The notes under the pieces were generated by a model. That model saw only the letters and a list, made by a program, of their open reading frames with translations, had not been told where the DNA came from and made no database searches. From NCBI RefSeq assembly GCF_025147485.1, contig NZ_CP102263.1, forward strand, positions 819,501 through 883,500: a stretch of DNA of 64,000 nucleotides, in the 5' to 3' direction. Below, in pieces: positions 17,333-32,913 of this stretch. Within the stretch, counting starts at the first letter, position 1. The number at the start of each line of letters is the position of its first letter. Position numbers and translations under genes: made by a program. The DNA comes from Bacteroides uniformis (GTDB lineage Bacteria > Bacteroidota > Bacteroidia > Bacteroidales > Bacteroidaceae).

Positions 17333-18868
17333 ATGAAATTAAAGAATATATTATTGTGCGCCTCAGTCTTAGGAGGCCTGGCACTCTCTTCATGTACCGG
17401 AAATTTCCTGGATGAAGACAGAAACCCCAACTCACTGGACCCCGAAAACTTCTGGAAGAGCGAATCCGACATCCTCAAAGGACTTACCGCAGCCTACGCT
17501 GGACTACAGCCTACCATCGAATGGGCGCAACCTTTCGAACGCTACATTGTGATAGACAACTACCGCAGCGACGAGCTGGACTACCGCCCCGACGTGACCG
17601 CCTGGATGGAACTGGCCATGTACAACAACGAATCGACCAACTACGTGCCCAACGATGAATGGACCAACCTCTATACCAGTATCAACTATTGCAACCAGTG
17701 TCTGGACAACATTCCCAATGTGCCCGACAACGATGACGAAGGCATCAAGCAGACCAAAGCGACCAGTATTGCCGAGGCACGTTTTCTGAGAGCCTTCTAC
17801 TACTACCGTCTCTTCATCAACTTCGGTGAAAGACTACCAATGTTCGAGCACGAACTCGAAGGTACCGAAGAGGAATTCTATCCTCCTCAGGTAGAAGCCG
17901 GCAGACTGAAGACTTTCATCGAGACAGAACTGAGTGAATGTCAAGCCAACCTTCCCGAAAAATGGAATACAAACATGGCCGGACGCGTCACTAAATATAC
18001 TGCCGCAGCACTCTTAGGCAAATACTATATGTTCATCGGCGAAAAGGCCAAAGCCAAAACAGAATTCTGGAAAGTCATTGACAGTCACAGATATGAACTG
18101 ATGGAGAACTATGGCGACAACTTCAACGGACTACACGAGAACAATAAGGAATCCATCCTTGAAGTACAGTTCACCGGAAGTCTGGAAGGCGGGCACTACG
18201 AATACAATCTCTTTACCTTGCACTTGGGTCCCGACAGTGGCTGTGGCGCATACGAGGAAGCATATCCGTCCAAATGGTTATTCAATACACTGAAGAAAGA
18301 CCTCACCGAAGATGGGGAATACAGCGACCGATTGTATGAGACTATCATTTTCGACGATCCCAAATCCCGTCCGTTCTATTACGAAGACGGCAAAGGATTC
18401 AGTGATTACCACCAAGAAGACAATATCTACTGGCGCAAATATGTGACTTACGACAAGTCATTGGGTGATTACTGGGATTATTCCGGTTTCAACATCCCCC
18501 TCATCCGCTATGCGGACATCCTGTTGCTCTATGCCGAGTGTCTGAACGATGAAGGAAACTCTAAAGAAGCCATCAAATACATCAACAAAGTACGTGACCG
18601 TGTACACGTAACGCCACTGTCCGACACCCTAAGTAAAGAACAAGTGCTGAAGCACCTGCAGGATGTGGAACGTCCTTGCGAACTGGCCCTCGAAGGCTCA
18701 CGCTGGTATGATCTCATCCGTTGGGGCATTGTGGAAGACGCACTTAAGAGTCATGAAAAGCCTTTCGCAAGCAATTTCATATCGACCAAGCATATCAGAC
18801 TCGCTATCCCTCACAAAGAATTCCTGATGAATCCTGATTGGGTGCAAAACGAAGGTTACACAAAATAA
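17333..18868 (+). CDS. SusD/RagB-family lipoprotein (second PUL)
   Basis: 511 residues from the ATG at 17333; an ATG two codons upstream (17327) is also possible. Lipobox LALSSC with Cys21. Family signatures: ATSIAEARFLRAFYYYRLFINFG near residues 142-164, IRYADILLLYAECLND near 385 and the C-terminal ERPCELALEGSRWYDLIRWG near 445. It caps the SusC barrel and binds the glycan ligand at the surface. A hairpin (18889-18944) follows the stop, which may reduce transcription into the enzyme genes downstream, the usual way to make more SusCD than enzyme. Confidence 0.95.
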   Translation: MKLKNILLCASVLGGLALSSCTGNFLDEDRNPNSLDPENFWKSESDILKGLTAAYAGLQPTIEWAQPFERYIVIDNYRSDELDYRPDVTAWMELAMYNNESTNYVPNDEWTNLYTSINYCNQCLDNIPNVPDNDDEGIKQTKATSIAEARFLRAFYYYRLFINFGERLPMFEHELEGTEEEFYPPQVEAGRLKTFIETELSECQANLPEKWNTNMAGRVTKYTAAALLGKYYMFIGEKAKAKTEFWKVIDSHRYELMENYGDNFNGLHENNKESILEVQFTGSLEGGHYEYNLFTLHLGPDSGCGAYEEAYPSKWLFNTLKKDLTEDGEYSDRLYETIIFDDPKSRPFYYEDGKGFSDYHQEDNIYWRKYVTYDKSLGDYWDYSGFNIPLIRYADILLLYAECLNDEGNSKEAIKYINKVRDRVHVTPLSDTLSKEQVLKHLQDVERPCELALEGSRWYDLIRWGIVEDALKSHEKPFASNFISTKHIRLAIPHKEFLMNPDWVQNEGYTK

Positions 18869-18888
18869 CCGATAACCCTACAACTCAG

Positions 18889-18944
18889 TCTCTATCGGAA
18901 GCGAAATGCCGGAAACGGGATCCCATCCGATAGAGATTGCTTTT
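18889..18944 (+). terminator. Hairpin after susD (attenuator or terminator)
   Basis: Eleven-bp perfect stem TCTCTATCGGA (18889-18899) with 18926-18936, a 26-base loop, then TTGCTTTT. The T run is short, suggesting partial termination between susCD and the downstream enzyme genes. Confidence 0.5.
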
Positions 18945-18994
18945 AATAGAACTCTCTGTTTCAAGACTTCATTTCATCATATACTTAATTTACC

Positions 18995-21004
18995 ATGAGA
19001 CATCCAAATAAAAACATCGCTTTGACTGGCATCGTTGCCTGCATACTGGCCTCGTGCGTCAAAGCTCCCACTTCTTCAGAACCGCTTTTATCCAAGCAAG
19101 CGGACTTCTGTAATCTTATCAACATAAAGAACACTCCCGCCGGAGCCGTAGACTGGGATGCCTACGTCTTTGCCGACAAAGGTGCTTGGATGGCATACTC
19201 ACTGCCCGACAACGAAAACCGTCGCCATGCCGGTGCTTTCATGGGACCTATGGTCATGACCGGACGCGGATGGATAGCTGCCGGACTCGCCGAACCTACG
19301 CTGTGGGTGAACGGCGAACAGTATAGGATGGTGTACAATGTACAGACCACCCGATACCTCCCCGGCAAACTGATACAGGAATACAACGATGAGAACTTAA
19401 ACTTCACTACCGAATTGTGCTACCTCACCTCACGTTCCGTAGCCATACGTTCAATCGTGAAGAATATGAGCCAAAAACCGGTAAAGGTCAGCTTCGACTG
19501 GAACGGAGGCGTATACGAGCCTACCTCTGTCGTAAGCAGCATAGATAAAGGTCTCTCTTTCATCCGCCCCAAAGATTCCACGAACACGGTAATCCGATTC
19601 CTCACAGCAGACAAGATTCAGGCTGTGGGGAGCGATAGCCTGCACGTCACAGAAAAAAGTGAAATGACCCTGGAACCCGGCAAGACTTATCAGTCGGAGA
19701 TGACTCAAACCCTGACGCTGCGCGGTGAAGACACAGCCAAAGAACTGGCTGCCATAGCAACGCTGAATATAGACAATTGCTTTGAACTAAACGAACAGCA
19801 ATGGAACGCACAAATCGCTTCGTTGCTGAGCGGAAACAGCAAGTACCTCAAGGACAACAAATACCGCAAGGTACTCGTAAAAGCAATGATGACCCTAAAC
19901 AGCAACTACCGCACCCCTGCCGGTGACATCCTGCATGGCGGCAGCAACCCGTCGTACAACGGATTCATCAACGGCATCTGGTCGTGGGACTCCTGGAAGA
20001 TTGCTTCGGGCAACGTACATTTCAACGAGGAGATAGCCAAAAGCGAAATGATTACCCTCTTCGACTATCAAGCCGACAACGGCATGGTACCCGACTTCAT
20101 CAGCTACAACAAGAAATACAATAACTGGCGCGATGCCAAACCGCCCGTAGCCGCCTGGGGAGCCATGAACGTGTATAAAGCTACCGGCGACAAGAAATTC
20201 CTCGAAACAATGTTCGACAAGCTCTATAAGTTCCATCAGTGGTGGTATGCCGAGCGCGACCACAATCACAACGGCATCTGCGAATACGGTTCCACCGACG
20301 GCACTCTCATTGCTGCCTGTTGGGAAAGCGGCATGGACAACGGCGTACGCTTTGACGATGCCGTGATGCAGAAAAACAACGAGAAGGCATGGTCCATGAA
20401 CCAGGAGAACATCTGCCTGAACTCGTTCCTCTACGTAGACAAGACCATCCTCGCCGAAATGGCAACCCTCCTGAACAAGCCCGAACTGGCGGCACAGCTT
20501 AATGCCGAAGCCAAAGTCATCAAAGAATTCGTACAGACAAAGATGTGGGACAAGGAAACCGGATTCTTCTACGACACCCGTATCGATACCGGCGAGCACA
20601 TCAAAGTGATGGGTGCCGAATGCTGGCTGCCACTCTGGGCAGGCATCGCCACTCCCGAACAGGCCAAACAGGTGATGCAGAAGATGATGGACCCGCAGAA
20701 GTTCAACTCCACCCTTCCATTGGGTACCTTGGACATCAGCCATCCTCGCCTGCGTCCCGTGCGCGGCTACTGGCGCGGCCCGGTCTGGGTAGACCAAGTG
20801 TACTTCGGTATCACCGGCCTGCGCAACTATGGTTTCGACCGGGAAGCCGACATACTGACTGAGAAGTTCATCAACAACGCCCAAGGACTCACCACCGACG
20901 GCCCTATCCACGAGAACTACAACCCGCTGACCGGCGAAGCGCTCAATTCGCCTAACTTCGGCTGGAGTTCGGCATGTATCATCAAGATGCTGCTCGATGA
21001 GTAA
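18995..21004 (+). CDS. GH63-type glycoside hydrolase lipoprotein 1
   Basis: 669 residues. Lipobox ILASC with Cys21 indicates a lipoprotein. An N-terminal beta-sandwich (about residues 40-270) is followed by an (alpha/alpha)6 barrel with motifs NGIWSWDSWKIASGN near 325, CEYGSTDGTLIAACWESGMDN near 428-448 and RGYWRGPVWVDQVYFGITGLRNYGF near 590. These match the GH63 / mannosylglycerate-hydrolase-like clan (YgjK, MGH), retaining acidic residues in WDSW and WESGMD. GH63 enzymes are inverting alpha-glycosidases. It is a paralogue of the gene at 28526. With two LacZ-type enzymes in the operon, an oligosaccharide with alpha-linked glucose or mannose and beta-galactose is suggested; the substrate is unknown. 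Confidence 0.85.
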   Translation: MRHPNKNIALTGIVACILASCVKAPTSSEPLLSKQADFCNLINIKNTPAGAVDWDAYVFADKGAWMAYSLPDNENRRHAGAFMGPMVMTGRGWIAAGLAEPTLWVNGEQYRMVYNVQTTRYLPGKLIQEYNDENLNFTTELCYLTSRSVAIRSIVKNMSQKPVKVSFDWNGGVYEPTSVVSSIDKGLSFIRPKDSTNTVIRFLTADKIQAVGSDSLHVTEKSEMTLEPGKTYQSEMTQTLTLRGEDTAKELAAIATLNIDNCFELNEQQWNAQIASLLSGNSKYLKDNKYRKVLVKAMMTLNSNYRTPAGDILHGGSNPSYNGFINGIWSWDSWKIASGNVHFNEEIAKSEMITLFDYQADNGMVPDFISYNKKYNNWRDAKPPVAAWGAMNVYKATGDKKFLETMFDKLYKFHQWWYAERDHNHNGICEYGSTDGTLIAACWESGMDNGVRFDDAVMQKNNEKAWSMNQENICLNSFLYVDKTILAEMATLLNKPELAAQLNAEAKVIKEFVQTKMWDKETGFFYDTRIDTGEHIKVMGAECWLPLWAGIATPEQAKQVMQKMMDPQKFNSTLPLGTLDISHPRLRPVRGYWRGPVWVDQVYFGITGLRNYGFDREADILTEKFINNAQGLTTDGPIHENYNPLTGEALNSPNFGWSSACIIKMLLDE

Positions 21005-21061
21005 CTCTCACGCAAAACAACTCTCAAAAGTCTGAAAAGACAAACGATTATACATCATTAA

Positions 21062-24310
<3,249 letters not shown>

Positions 24311-24326
24311 TTTTGCAATTGTCAAA

Positions 24327-24371
24327 CCTCAGAAGCGCCTTCCCCTCTTTAAACAGGAGGCGCTTTTGAGG
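24327..24371 (+). terminator. Stem-loop after the first GH2 gene
   Basis: CCTC-AG-AAGCGCC (24327-24339) pairs with GGCGCTT-TT-GAGG (24359-24371) around a 19-base loop. The T run is weak, so this may be a partial terminator or mRNA-stabilising hairpin before the lysO-like pair. Confidence 0.5.
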
Positions 24372-24411
24372 GTAAGACAGCTTTCCATCTATTCACAAAA
24401 CCATACAGACA

Positions 24412-24690
24412 ATGTTTACAATCATCGGACTAGTGCTCACAGGAATGCTGCTGGGCTACCTCTTACGGAAACGGGACTTAAAGAAGATTCATCCAATCAT
24501 CACCCTGCTTATCTGGCTGCTACTGTTTATCCTCGGTATTGAGGTAGGAAGTAACGAAGAGATTATCAGAGGACTCCATACCATCGGATATGAAGCCGTT
24601 GTCCTCACCCTGGGAGGGACCTTGGGAAGTGTTATCGCTGCTTGGGCACTCTGGAGAGCCTTGTATAAAAGGAAAGGAGGCAGGGCATGA
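24412..24690 (+). CDS. LysO-type lysine exporter, N-terminal subunit (split gene)
   Basis: 92 residues with three hydrophobic helices (about 1-18, 28-46, 58-80). The sequence resembles the N-terminal part of LysO (DUF340) lysine exporters, with the conserved FILGIEVGSNEEI segment near residues 40-52. In E. coli, LysO is one protein of about 300 residues; here it is divided between this gene and the next, which overlap by four bases (ATGA, 24687-24690), indicating translational coupling. Its position inside a PUL between two LacZ-type genes is odd, because no link between lysine export and glycan use is known. Assignment rests on both halves being adjacent and in order. Confidence 0.75.
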   Translation: MFTIIGLVLTGMLLGYLLRKRDLKKIHPIITLLIWLLLFILGIEVGSNEEIIRGLHTIGYEAVVLTLGGTLGSVIAAWALWRALYKRKGGRA

Positions 24691-25289
24691 AAGGAAGTCT
24701 TATCATTGTGGGCTTTTTTGTATTGGGTACGATTTGTGGTGTGTGCCATCTGCTGCCTTTTGATATTGCAGAAACCAATATCAGCTACTACGCGCTTTGC
24801 GCGCTGATGTTCAGTGTAGGGTTGAGCGTAGGCAACGACCCGCAGACCCTGAAGAACTTCCGTTCACTCAATCCGCGACTGGTATTCCTGCCCATCATGA
24901 CGATACTGGGAACACTGGCAGGTTCGGCAGCCGTCAGTCTGATTCTGACACACCGTTCTATAACGGACTGTCTGGCCGTAGGCTCGGGATTCGGCTATTA
25001 CTCGCTCTCCAGCATCTTCATTACCGAATACAAGGGAGCCGAGCTGGGCACCATCGCCCTGCTTGCCAATATCAGCCGGGAGATTCTGACACTGCTAGCC
25101 GCCCCGTTGCTGGTACGATGGTTCGGAAACCTTGCCCCCATCTCTGCCGGAGGAGCCACGACGATGGACACCACACTACCCATCATCACACGGACAGCCG
25201 GACAGCAGTTTGTCGTAGTTTCCATCTTCCACGGGTTTGTGGTCGATTTCAGCGTTCCGTTCCTGGTGACATTGTTCTGCTCGATATAG
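24687..25289 (+). CDS. LysO-type lysine exporter, C-terminal subunit (split gene)
   Basis: 200 residues, about six membrane helices. Conserved LysO features are visible: ALMFSVGLSVGND near residue 38-50, the SGFGYYSLSSIFITEYKGAELGTIALLANISREI block near 92-125, and GGATTMDTTLPIITRTAG near 155-172. These correspond to the second half of E. coli LysO. It is translationally coupled to the preceding small subunit, so together they should form one inner-membrane exporter for L-lysine or a related toxic amino acid such as thialysine. No riboswitch is seen ahead of the pair. Confidence 0.85.
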   Translation: MKGSLIIVGFFVLGTICGVCHLLPFDIAETNISYYALCALMFSVGLSVGNDPQTLKNFRSLNPRLVFLPIMTILGTLAGSAAVSLILTHRSITDCLAVGSGFGYYSLSSIFITEYKGAELGTIALLANISREILTLLAAPLLVRWFGNLAPISAGGATTMDTTLPIITRTAGQQFVVVSIFHGFVVDFSVPFLVTLFCSI

Positions 25290-25349
25290 GGCTTTTACCC
25301 TCTTTTGACAGACACCGGTCTCTGACAAGAGCCATTTTTATATCACTAA

Positions 25350-28505
<3,156 letters not shown>

Positions 28506-28525
28506 CCGTTAAATACCTCATTCAT

Positions 28526-30454
28526 ATGAAATACAAATTTATACGCATACTCTGCTTCACATTGTTGGCCGCAGGCATCGCAGCCTGCACCCCCGGCATG
28601 AAAAGCACTACGGAGAAACGGTATACCTTCGCCGACATACTGGACATCTCCTATACTCCCGACACCCTGCACCGCTGCTACGGTTGGTTCACCGACGCCG
28701 GCTCGTGGATGGGCTTCACGCTGCCCGAACGGCAACAATGGGTCAACGGCTTCTGCGGCCCCTTCAGCCTCGATATGTTCCGCCGCCAGTGGATGGCACA
28801 GTCAGCCGCCGTCGTAAGCTTTGCCAAAGATACACAAGAGATTTTTGTTCCGGATTCCACTTGCTATTACCCCGGCGAGCTCTATATGTCGGCACATTCC
28901 ACCCACGGGAGCATCACGCAACGGCTCAACTTCACAAGTGCCTCGACCGCCTTGCTGCGCATCGAAGCCGACACGGCTGAAGACCTGCTGTTCTCCGGTA
29001 GCCAATGGGGCAAAGACATCACCGTCAGCGTAGAACAGAACTCCGTCATCGCCCGTCATCCCAGTGGCGAAACCGTAACCGTGACCTTTACTCCTAATGT
29101 AGAGCTGGCCAAGACTGACAATAACTATACAGCCCTCGTCCGCTCTCCGCGCTACCCCGTCAACGTAGCCATCTCTTTCTTCACTTCCGAAAAAGAGATG
29201 ACTGCCGGCCTGCAAAACCTGCCGGGCTTGCTCAATAATCCCACCCCCGCCCTGCAAGCCAATGCCGAACGTTGGGAAGGTTACCTCACCAAGATACTGC
29301 GCAAGGACATGAAGCCCGAATACGACCGCATCGCCGTGAAAGCCGTCACCACGCTCATCTCCAATTGGCGGACACACCGCGGCGGATTGCTTCACGAAGG
29401 CATCATCCCGAGCCATGCCGTAGGTTATTTCGTCGGCTTCTGGGCATGGGACAGTTGGCGCTTCAGTGCCGGAACCGCCAAGTTCGACCCCGAACTGGCC
29501 AAGAACAACATCCGCGCCATGTTCGACTACCAGCAACCGGACGGCATGATTATCGACTGTATCTATACCGACCCCTCCGAGAACAATGCCCGTGACAGCA
29601 AACCTCCCTTGGTATGCTGGGCTGTCGACGAAATCTTCACCCATACGGGTGACACCGCCTTCGTTGCCGAAATGTACCCTCAACTGCTCTCCTATTATAA
29701 ATGGTGGTACGAAAAACGCGACCACAACCGCAATGGCATGTGCGAATACGGTGCTACCGACGGAACACTGGAAGCTGCCGCCTGGGAAAGCGGTATGGAC
29801 AACGCCATCCGTTTTGACGGCGCCGTGATGCTGAAAAACGAAGGCTACGAGGATGCCTGGAGTATGGATCAGGAGAGTGTGGACTTGAACGCTTATCTGG
29901 CACTGGAATGCAAACTGCTGAAGAAATTCTCCAGCCTGCTGAAGATACCTTTCGACGCACCGGACTACAGTAGCCAGGTAGCCGACTATTTCTTTGACAA
30001 GAACATCAACTTCTTCTGCGACCGCCGTCTGAAGGACGGTTCATTCATCGAAGAGCCGGGCTGCGAAGCCTACACTCCGTTGTGGACCCGGATTGCCACA
30101 CAAGCGCAAGTGGACAGCATGCTGCCCATGCTTCAAGATACGGCAAAGTTCTCCACGTATATCCCCTTCCCGACCATTGCCGCCGACAATCCCAAATACA
30201 ATCCGCGCGGCTACTGGCGTGGCCCCATCTGGCTGGACCAGACCTACTTTGCCATCCGTGGACTGCGCAACTACGGCTACAACCAGCTGGCAGATGAATA
30301 TACGCTGCAAGTCTTCGACCGCCTGAGCGGGCTGAAAGAGGGTGCCCCCATCCACGAGAACTACGGAACCCATACCGGCGAACGCCTAAAAGCTCCCCAT
30401 TTCAGCTGGAGCTCCTCACATCTGTTGATGATGTACGACGATTACGGTAAGTAA
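28526..30454 (+). CDS. GH63-type glycoside hydrolase lipoprotein 2
   Basis: 642 residues, lipobox GIAAC with Cys21. Beta-sandwich N-terminus then (alpha/alpha)6 barrel. Motifs parallel those of the enzyme at 18995: VGFWAWDSWRFSAGT near 305, CEYGATDGTLEAAAWESGMDN near 408, RGYWRGPIWLDQTYFAIRGLRNYGY near 563 and the terminal HFSWSSSHLLMM. The two GH63 proteins bracket the enzyme block of the operon (GH63-GH2-lysO-GH2-GH63), as if the GH63-GH2 unit had been duplicated in mirrored order. The family call is good; the alpha-glycosidic substrate is not known. Confidence 0.85.
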   Translation: MKYKFIRILCFTLLAAGIAACTPGMKSTTEKRYTFADILDISYTPDTLHRCYGWFTDAGSWMGFTLPERQQWVNGFCGPFSLDMFRRQWMAQSAAVVSFAKDTQEIFVPDSTCYYPGELYMSAHSTHGSITQRLNFTSASTALLRIEADTAEDLLFSGSQWGKDITVSVEQNSVIARHPSGETVTVTFTPNVELAKTDNNYTALVRSPRYPVNVAISFFTSEKEMTAGLQNLPGLLNNPTPALQANAERWEGYLTKILRKDMKPEYDRIAVKAVTTLISNWRTHRGGLLHEGIIPSHAVGYFVGFWAWDSWRFSAGTAKFDPELAKNNIRAMFDYQQPDGMIIDCIYTDPSENNARDSKPPLVCWAVDEIFTHTGDTAFVAEMYPQLLSYYKWWYEKRDHNRNGMCEYGATDGTLEAAAWESGMDNAIRFDGAVMLKNEGYEDAWSMDQESVDLNAYLALECKLLKKFSSLLKIPFDAPDYSSQVADYFFDKNINFFCDRRLKDGSFIEEPGCEAYTPLWTRIATQAQVDSMLPMLQDTAKFSTYIPFPTIAADNPKYNPRGYWRGPIWLDQTYFAIRGLRNYGYNQLADEYTLQVFDRLSGLKEGAPIHENYGTHTGERLKAPHFSWSSSHLLMMYDDYGK

Positions 30455-30472
30455 ACCGGGATTCCATATATG

Positions 30473-30580
30473 TCATAACTCACCACAGATTACACAGATT
30501 CACGCAGATTTTTTTAGTTTATTGATATCTGACATATTTATCTGTGTGAATCTGTGTAATCTGTGGTGAGTTATGACACT
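30473..30580. repeat. Long inverted-repeat element, copy 1
   Basis: Arms 30473-30510 and 30543-30580, 38 bases each with one mismatch, containing CACCACAGATTACACAGATT. The loop is 32 bases. It lies between the convergent GH63 and buk genes, so it could serve as a bidirectional terminator; the sequence type is a known dispersed repeat motif of many bacterial genomes. Confidence 0.85.
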
Positions 30581-30608
30581 TTCATGAAGAACAAAAGCGA
30601 TATGATTA

Positions 30609-31691
30609 TTATCGGTAAACCTGCACCGGAAGCTCTCCACGCAAAGCTCCCAGCGCATTCATTACCAATGCTTCCAATTCGTCTTCTCCGGGATAGACGT
30701 GGACGGGAGCAAGGAAAGACACGCGCTCCTGCAACCGCGAAGTGATGTACTCGGAATGTGCCATACCTCCCGTAAGCAGAATGGCGTCCACCTTGCCATA
30801 AAGCACAACAGCAGCACCGCCTATCTCCTTGGCAATGCGGTAAATCATGGCATCAAGCACCAAAGCGGCATGGGTGTCTCCCTCAGCGATGCGCCTCTCT
30901 ATGGCGGGAATGTCGGTAGTACCCAAATGGGCGGCAAGTCCCGCCTTGCCGGAAATACGTTTCTTCAGTTCTTCGGTAGTGTAACGCCCCGAGTGACAAA
31001 GGTCTATCAGTTGCCCGGCGGGCAGGGTACCTGCACGTTCGGGCGAAAAAGGACCGAAACCGTCGAGGGCATTGGGCACGTCCACCGCACGGCCGTGGCG
31101 GTGGACTCCTACGGAAACGCCTCCACCCAAGTGACAGACAATCAGATTGAGGTCTTCGTAATGCACGGGAGCTTCGGGCTGCAGGGCACTACGCTCGGCA
31201 GCATAGCGCCGGGCGATGGCTCGCTGGTTCAAGGCGTGCCAGATGGTGATGCTGGGCATCAGAGGCGAACCGGTGATGCGTGCCACATCGTCCAGTTCGT
31301 CCACCACGCCGGGATCGGCTATGAAAGAGGGGCAGCCGGGCAGCATGGCGGCAAGTTCGTGGGCTATCAGACAACCTAAGTTGCAGGCGTGGGTACGCAT
31401 GGCGTGGAGCATATCGTCCAACATGGCATCGTTCACGGCATACACACCGCCAGGAATGGGTTTCAACAATCCCCCACGGCCGACGATGGCATCGAACTTA
31501 AAGGGAATGTCATTGGCCTCCAGCGCTTCCAGCACCAAGTGCTTGCGGAATTCGAACTGGTCGATGATGCGGGGAAATTGGGAAAGCTCCTCCACCGAAT
31601 GCCGGATGTTGAGTACCAGACGGGGAGTTTCATCCTCATAGACAGCAATTTTTGTCGAGGTGGAACCGGGATTTACTGCCAGTATTTTCAT
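30609..31691 (-). CDS. buk: Butyrate (branched-chain fatty acid) kinase
   Basis: ASKHA-fold acyl kinase, 360 residues, normal length. Transfers phosphate between acyl phosphate and ADP, making ATP plus butyrate, isobutyrate or isovalerate. Motifs: the N-terminal phosphate loop AVNPGSTSTKIAVYED, HLGGGVSVGVHRHG near residue 190, and DAILLTGGMAHSEYI near 310. It follows the phosphotransacylase gene by 44 bp on the same strand, giving the classic ptb-buk energy-conserving pair. In Bacteroides, branched-chain products from valine and leucine breakdown are more likely than butyrate; this is inference. Confidence 0.94.
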   Translation of the reverse strand: MKILAVNPGSTSTKIAVYEDETPRLVLNIRHSVEELSQFPRIIDQFEFRKHLVLEALEANDIPFKFDAIVGRGGLLKPIPGGVYAVNDAMLDDMLHAMRTHACNLGCLIAHELAAMLPGCPSFIADPGVVDELDDVARITGSPLMPSITIWHALNQRAIARRYAAERSALQPEAPVHYEDLNLIVCHLGGGVSVGVHRHGRAVDVPNALDGFGPFSPERAGTLPAGQLIDLCHSGRYTTEELKKRISGKAGLAAHLGTTDIPAIERRIAEGDTHAALVLDAMIYRIAKEIGGAAVVLYGKVDAILLTGGMAHSEYITSRLQERVSFLAPVHVYPGEDELEALVMNALGALRGELPVQVYR

Positions 31692-31735
31692 TGATTACGA
31701 TTTACAAATTACGAACTACAAATTACTAATTACAA

Positions 31736-32656
31736 TCAAGGCTCTTTCACCCCGCTGGTCAGGCAAGCCATGGCAATGCTGTAATATTTGGACAAACCGG
31801 AATCGCTACGCGACGGTAATACCACCGGACATGAGGGTCCTTGCAGCAACCCGGCCATATCGGCATGAGAAAACAGAGATACAGCCTTATAAAAAGCATT
31901 GCCCGATTCGATGTTTGGGAATATCAACACATCCGCCTCCCCGTCAATCGGTGATACAATGCCTTTGATGTTACCGCTCGTCTTCTCACAAGAGGTCTTC
32001 ACATCCAGCGGGCCGTCGATGATGACATTGCCGAACTCTCCGGCTTCCGCCAGTTCCACAATATTCACATAGTCCAATGAATGGGGGAATTTGGCGCTTA
32101 CCTTCTCCGTGCAATGAATCAGCGCGATACGTGGCTGCTCTATCCCGAAATAGCGGCAAGTATGGATGGCATACCAAATCATTTCAATGCGCTGTTGCAG
32201 CGTCGGGCGGGGAATGACCGCAGCATCGGAGAAAAAGAGCAGTTTATCGTAAGTAGGTATTTGCATCACGGCCAGATGGGTCAGAATCTTTCCTTTAGGC
32301 AACAAACCATGTTCCTTGTCCAGAATGGCACGTAGCAAATTGTCGGTATTGATGATGCCTTTCATCAGGATGTCCGCTCCACCCTCGCGTACGATACGCA
32401 CCGCCTCACGTGCAGCCTCATCGGAATCTTCTATATGCAAGGTACTGACATATTGAGGATATTTCTTCAAAGTGGGATATTTTTCCAATATGGCAGAATC
32501 GCCAATCATCAGAAATTCCGCAATCCCCTCCTCCAAGGCACGGGATATGGCATATTCTGTATTAGGGTCATTGGCACAGACTACCGCAATACGTTTCCTC
32601 TTATTCAAGGTTTTCAGGTGGGCTGTTAACTGGGCAAAGTTCCGTATCGGTTCCAT
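31736..32656 (-). CDS. ptb: Phosphate butyryltransferase
   Basis: 306 residues of the phosphotransacylase fold, converting acyl-CoA and phosphate to acyl phosphate. Motifs include KRIAVVCANDPNTEYAIS near residue 20, ADILMKGIINTDNLLRAILD near 95, the IEMIWYAIHTCRYFGIEQPRIALI segment near 157 and DVLIFPNIESGNAFYKAVSLFS near 244. First gene of the ptb-buk operon, which as a unit is bracketed by two inverted-repeat elements. No TAnnTTTG box was found close to the start. Confidence 0.94.
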   Translation of the reverse strand: MEPIRNFAQLTAHLKTLNKRKRIAVVCANDPNTEYAISRALEEGIAEFLMIGDSAILEKYPTLKKYPQYVSTLHIEDSDEAAREAVRIVREGGADILMKGIINTDNLLRAILDKEHGLLPKGKILTHLAVMQIPTYDKLLFFSDAAVIPRPTLQQRIEMIWYAIHTCRYFGIEQPRIALIHCTEKVSAKFPHSLDYVNIVELAEAGEFGNVIIDGPLDVKTSCEKTSGNIKGIVSPIDGEADVLIFPNIESGNAFYKAVSLFSHADMAGLLQGPSCPVVLPSRSDSGLSKYYSIAMACLTSGVKEP

Positions 32657-32749
32657 AACGTTAGATTTTTAGCAAATATCTAAAAAAATGTCGAGAAATA
32701 CAGCATTTGCCCCGTTGAAATTTTATATGTTTAATATCATTTTGATATG

Positions 32750-32877
32750 TTCACCACAGATTACACAGATTGACACGGATTTGAACAGAATTTGAATTAC
32801 TCTGTTGATTATATATCATATATAACCTCCCTCTCTTCTGTTAAAAATCCGTGTTAATCTGTGATATCTGTGGTGAA
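32750..32877. repeat. Long inverted-repeat element, copy 2
   Basis: Arms 32750-32789 and 32837-32877 are largely complementary and again contain TTCACCACAGAT and ACACGGATTT. They are related to the element at 30473-30580. This copy lies between divergent ptb and the LD-carboxypeptidase gene, where termination is not needed, so it is a dispersed repeat rather than simply a terminator. Confidence 0.8.
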
Positions 32878-32882
32878 TTGTG

Positions 32883-32890
32883 TACTTTTG
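32883..32890 (+). promoter_or_regulatory. -7 box for the LD-carboxypeptidase operon
   Basis: TACTTTTG fits TAnnTTTG and would start transcription near 32897, 17 bases before ATG 32914. This rules against the longer open frame that begins at 32851. Confidence 0.55.
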
Positions 32891-32913
32891 CCCAAAATAG
32901 ATTGATAATATAT

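Noticed and set aside
32851..32913. Longer N-terminus of the LD-carboxypeptidase
   Set aside because: It overlaps the inverted repeat and promoter box, and the family starts near IFPPYLQEGD.
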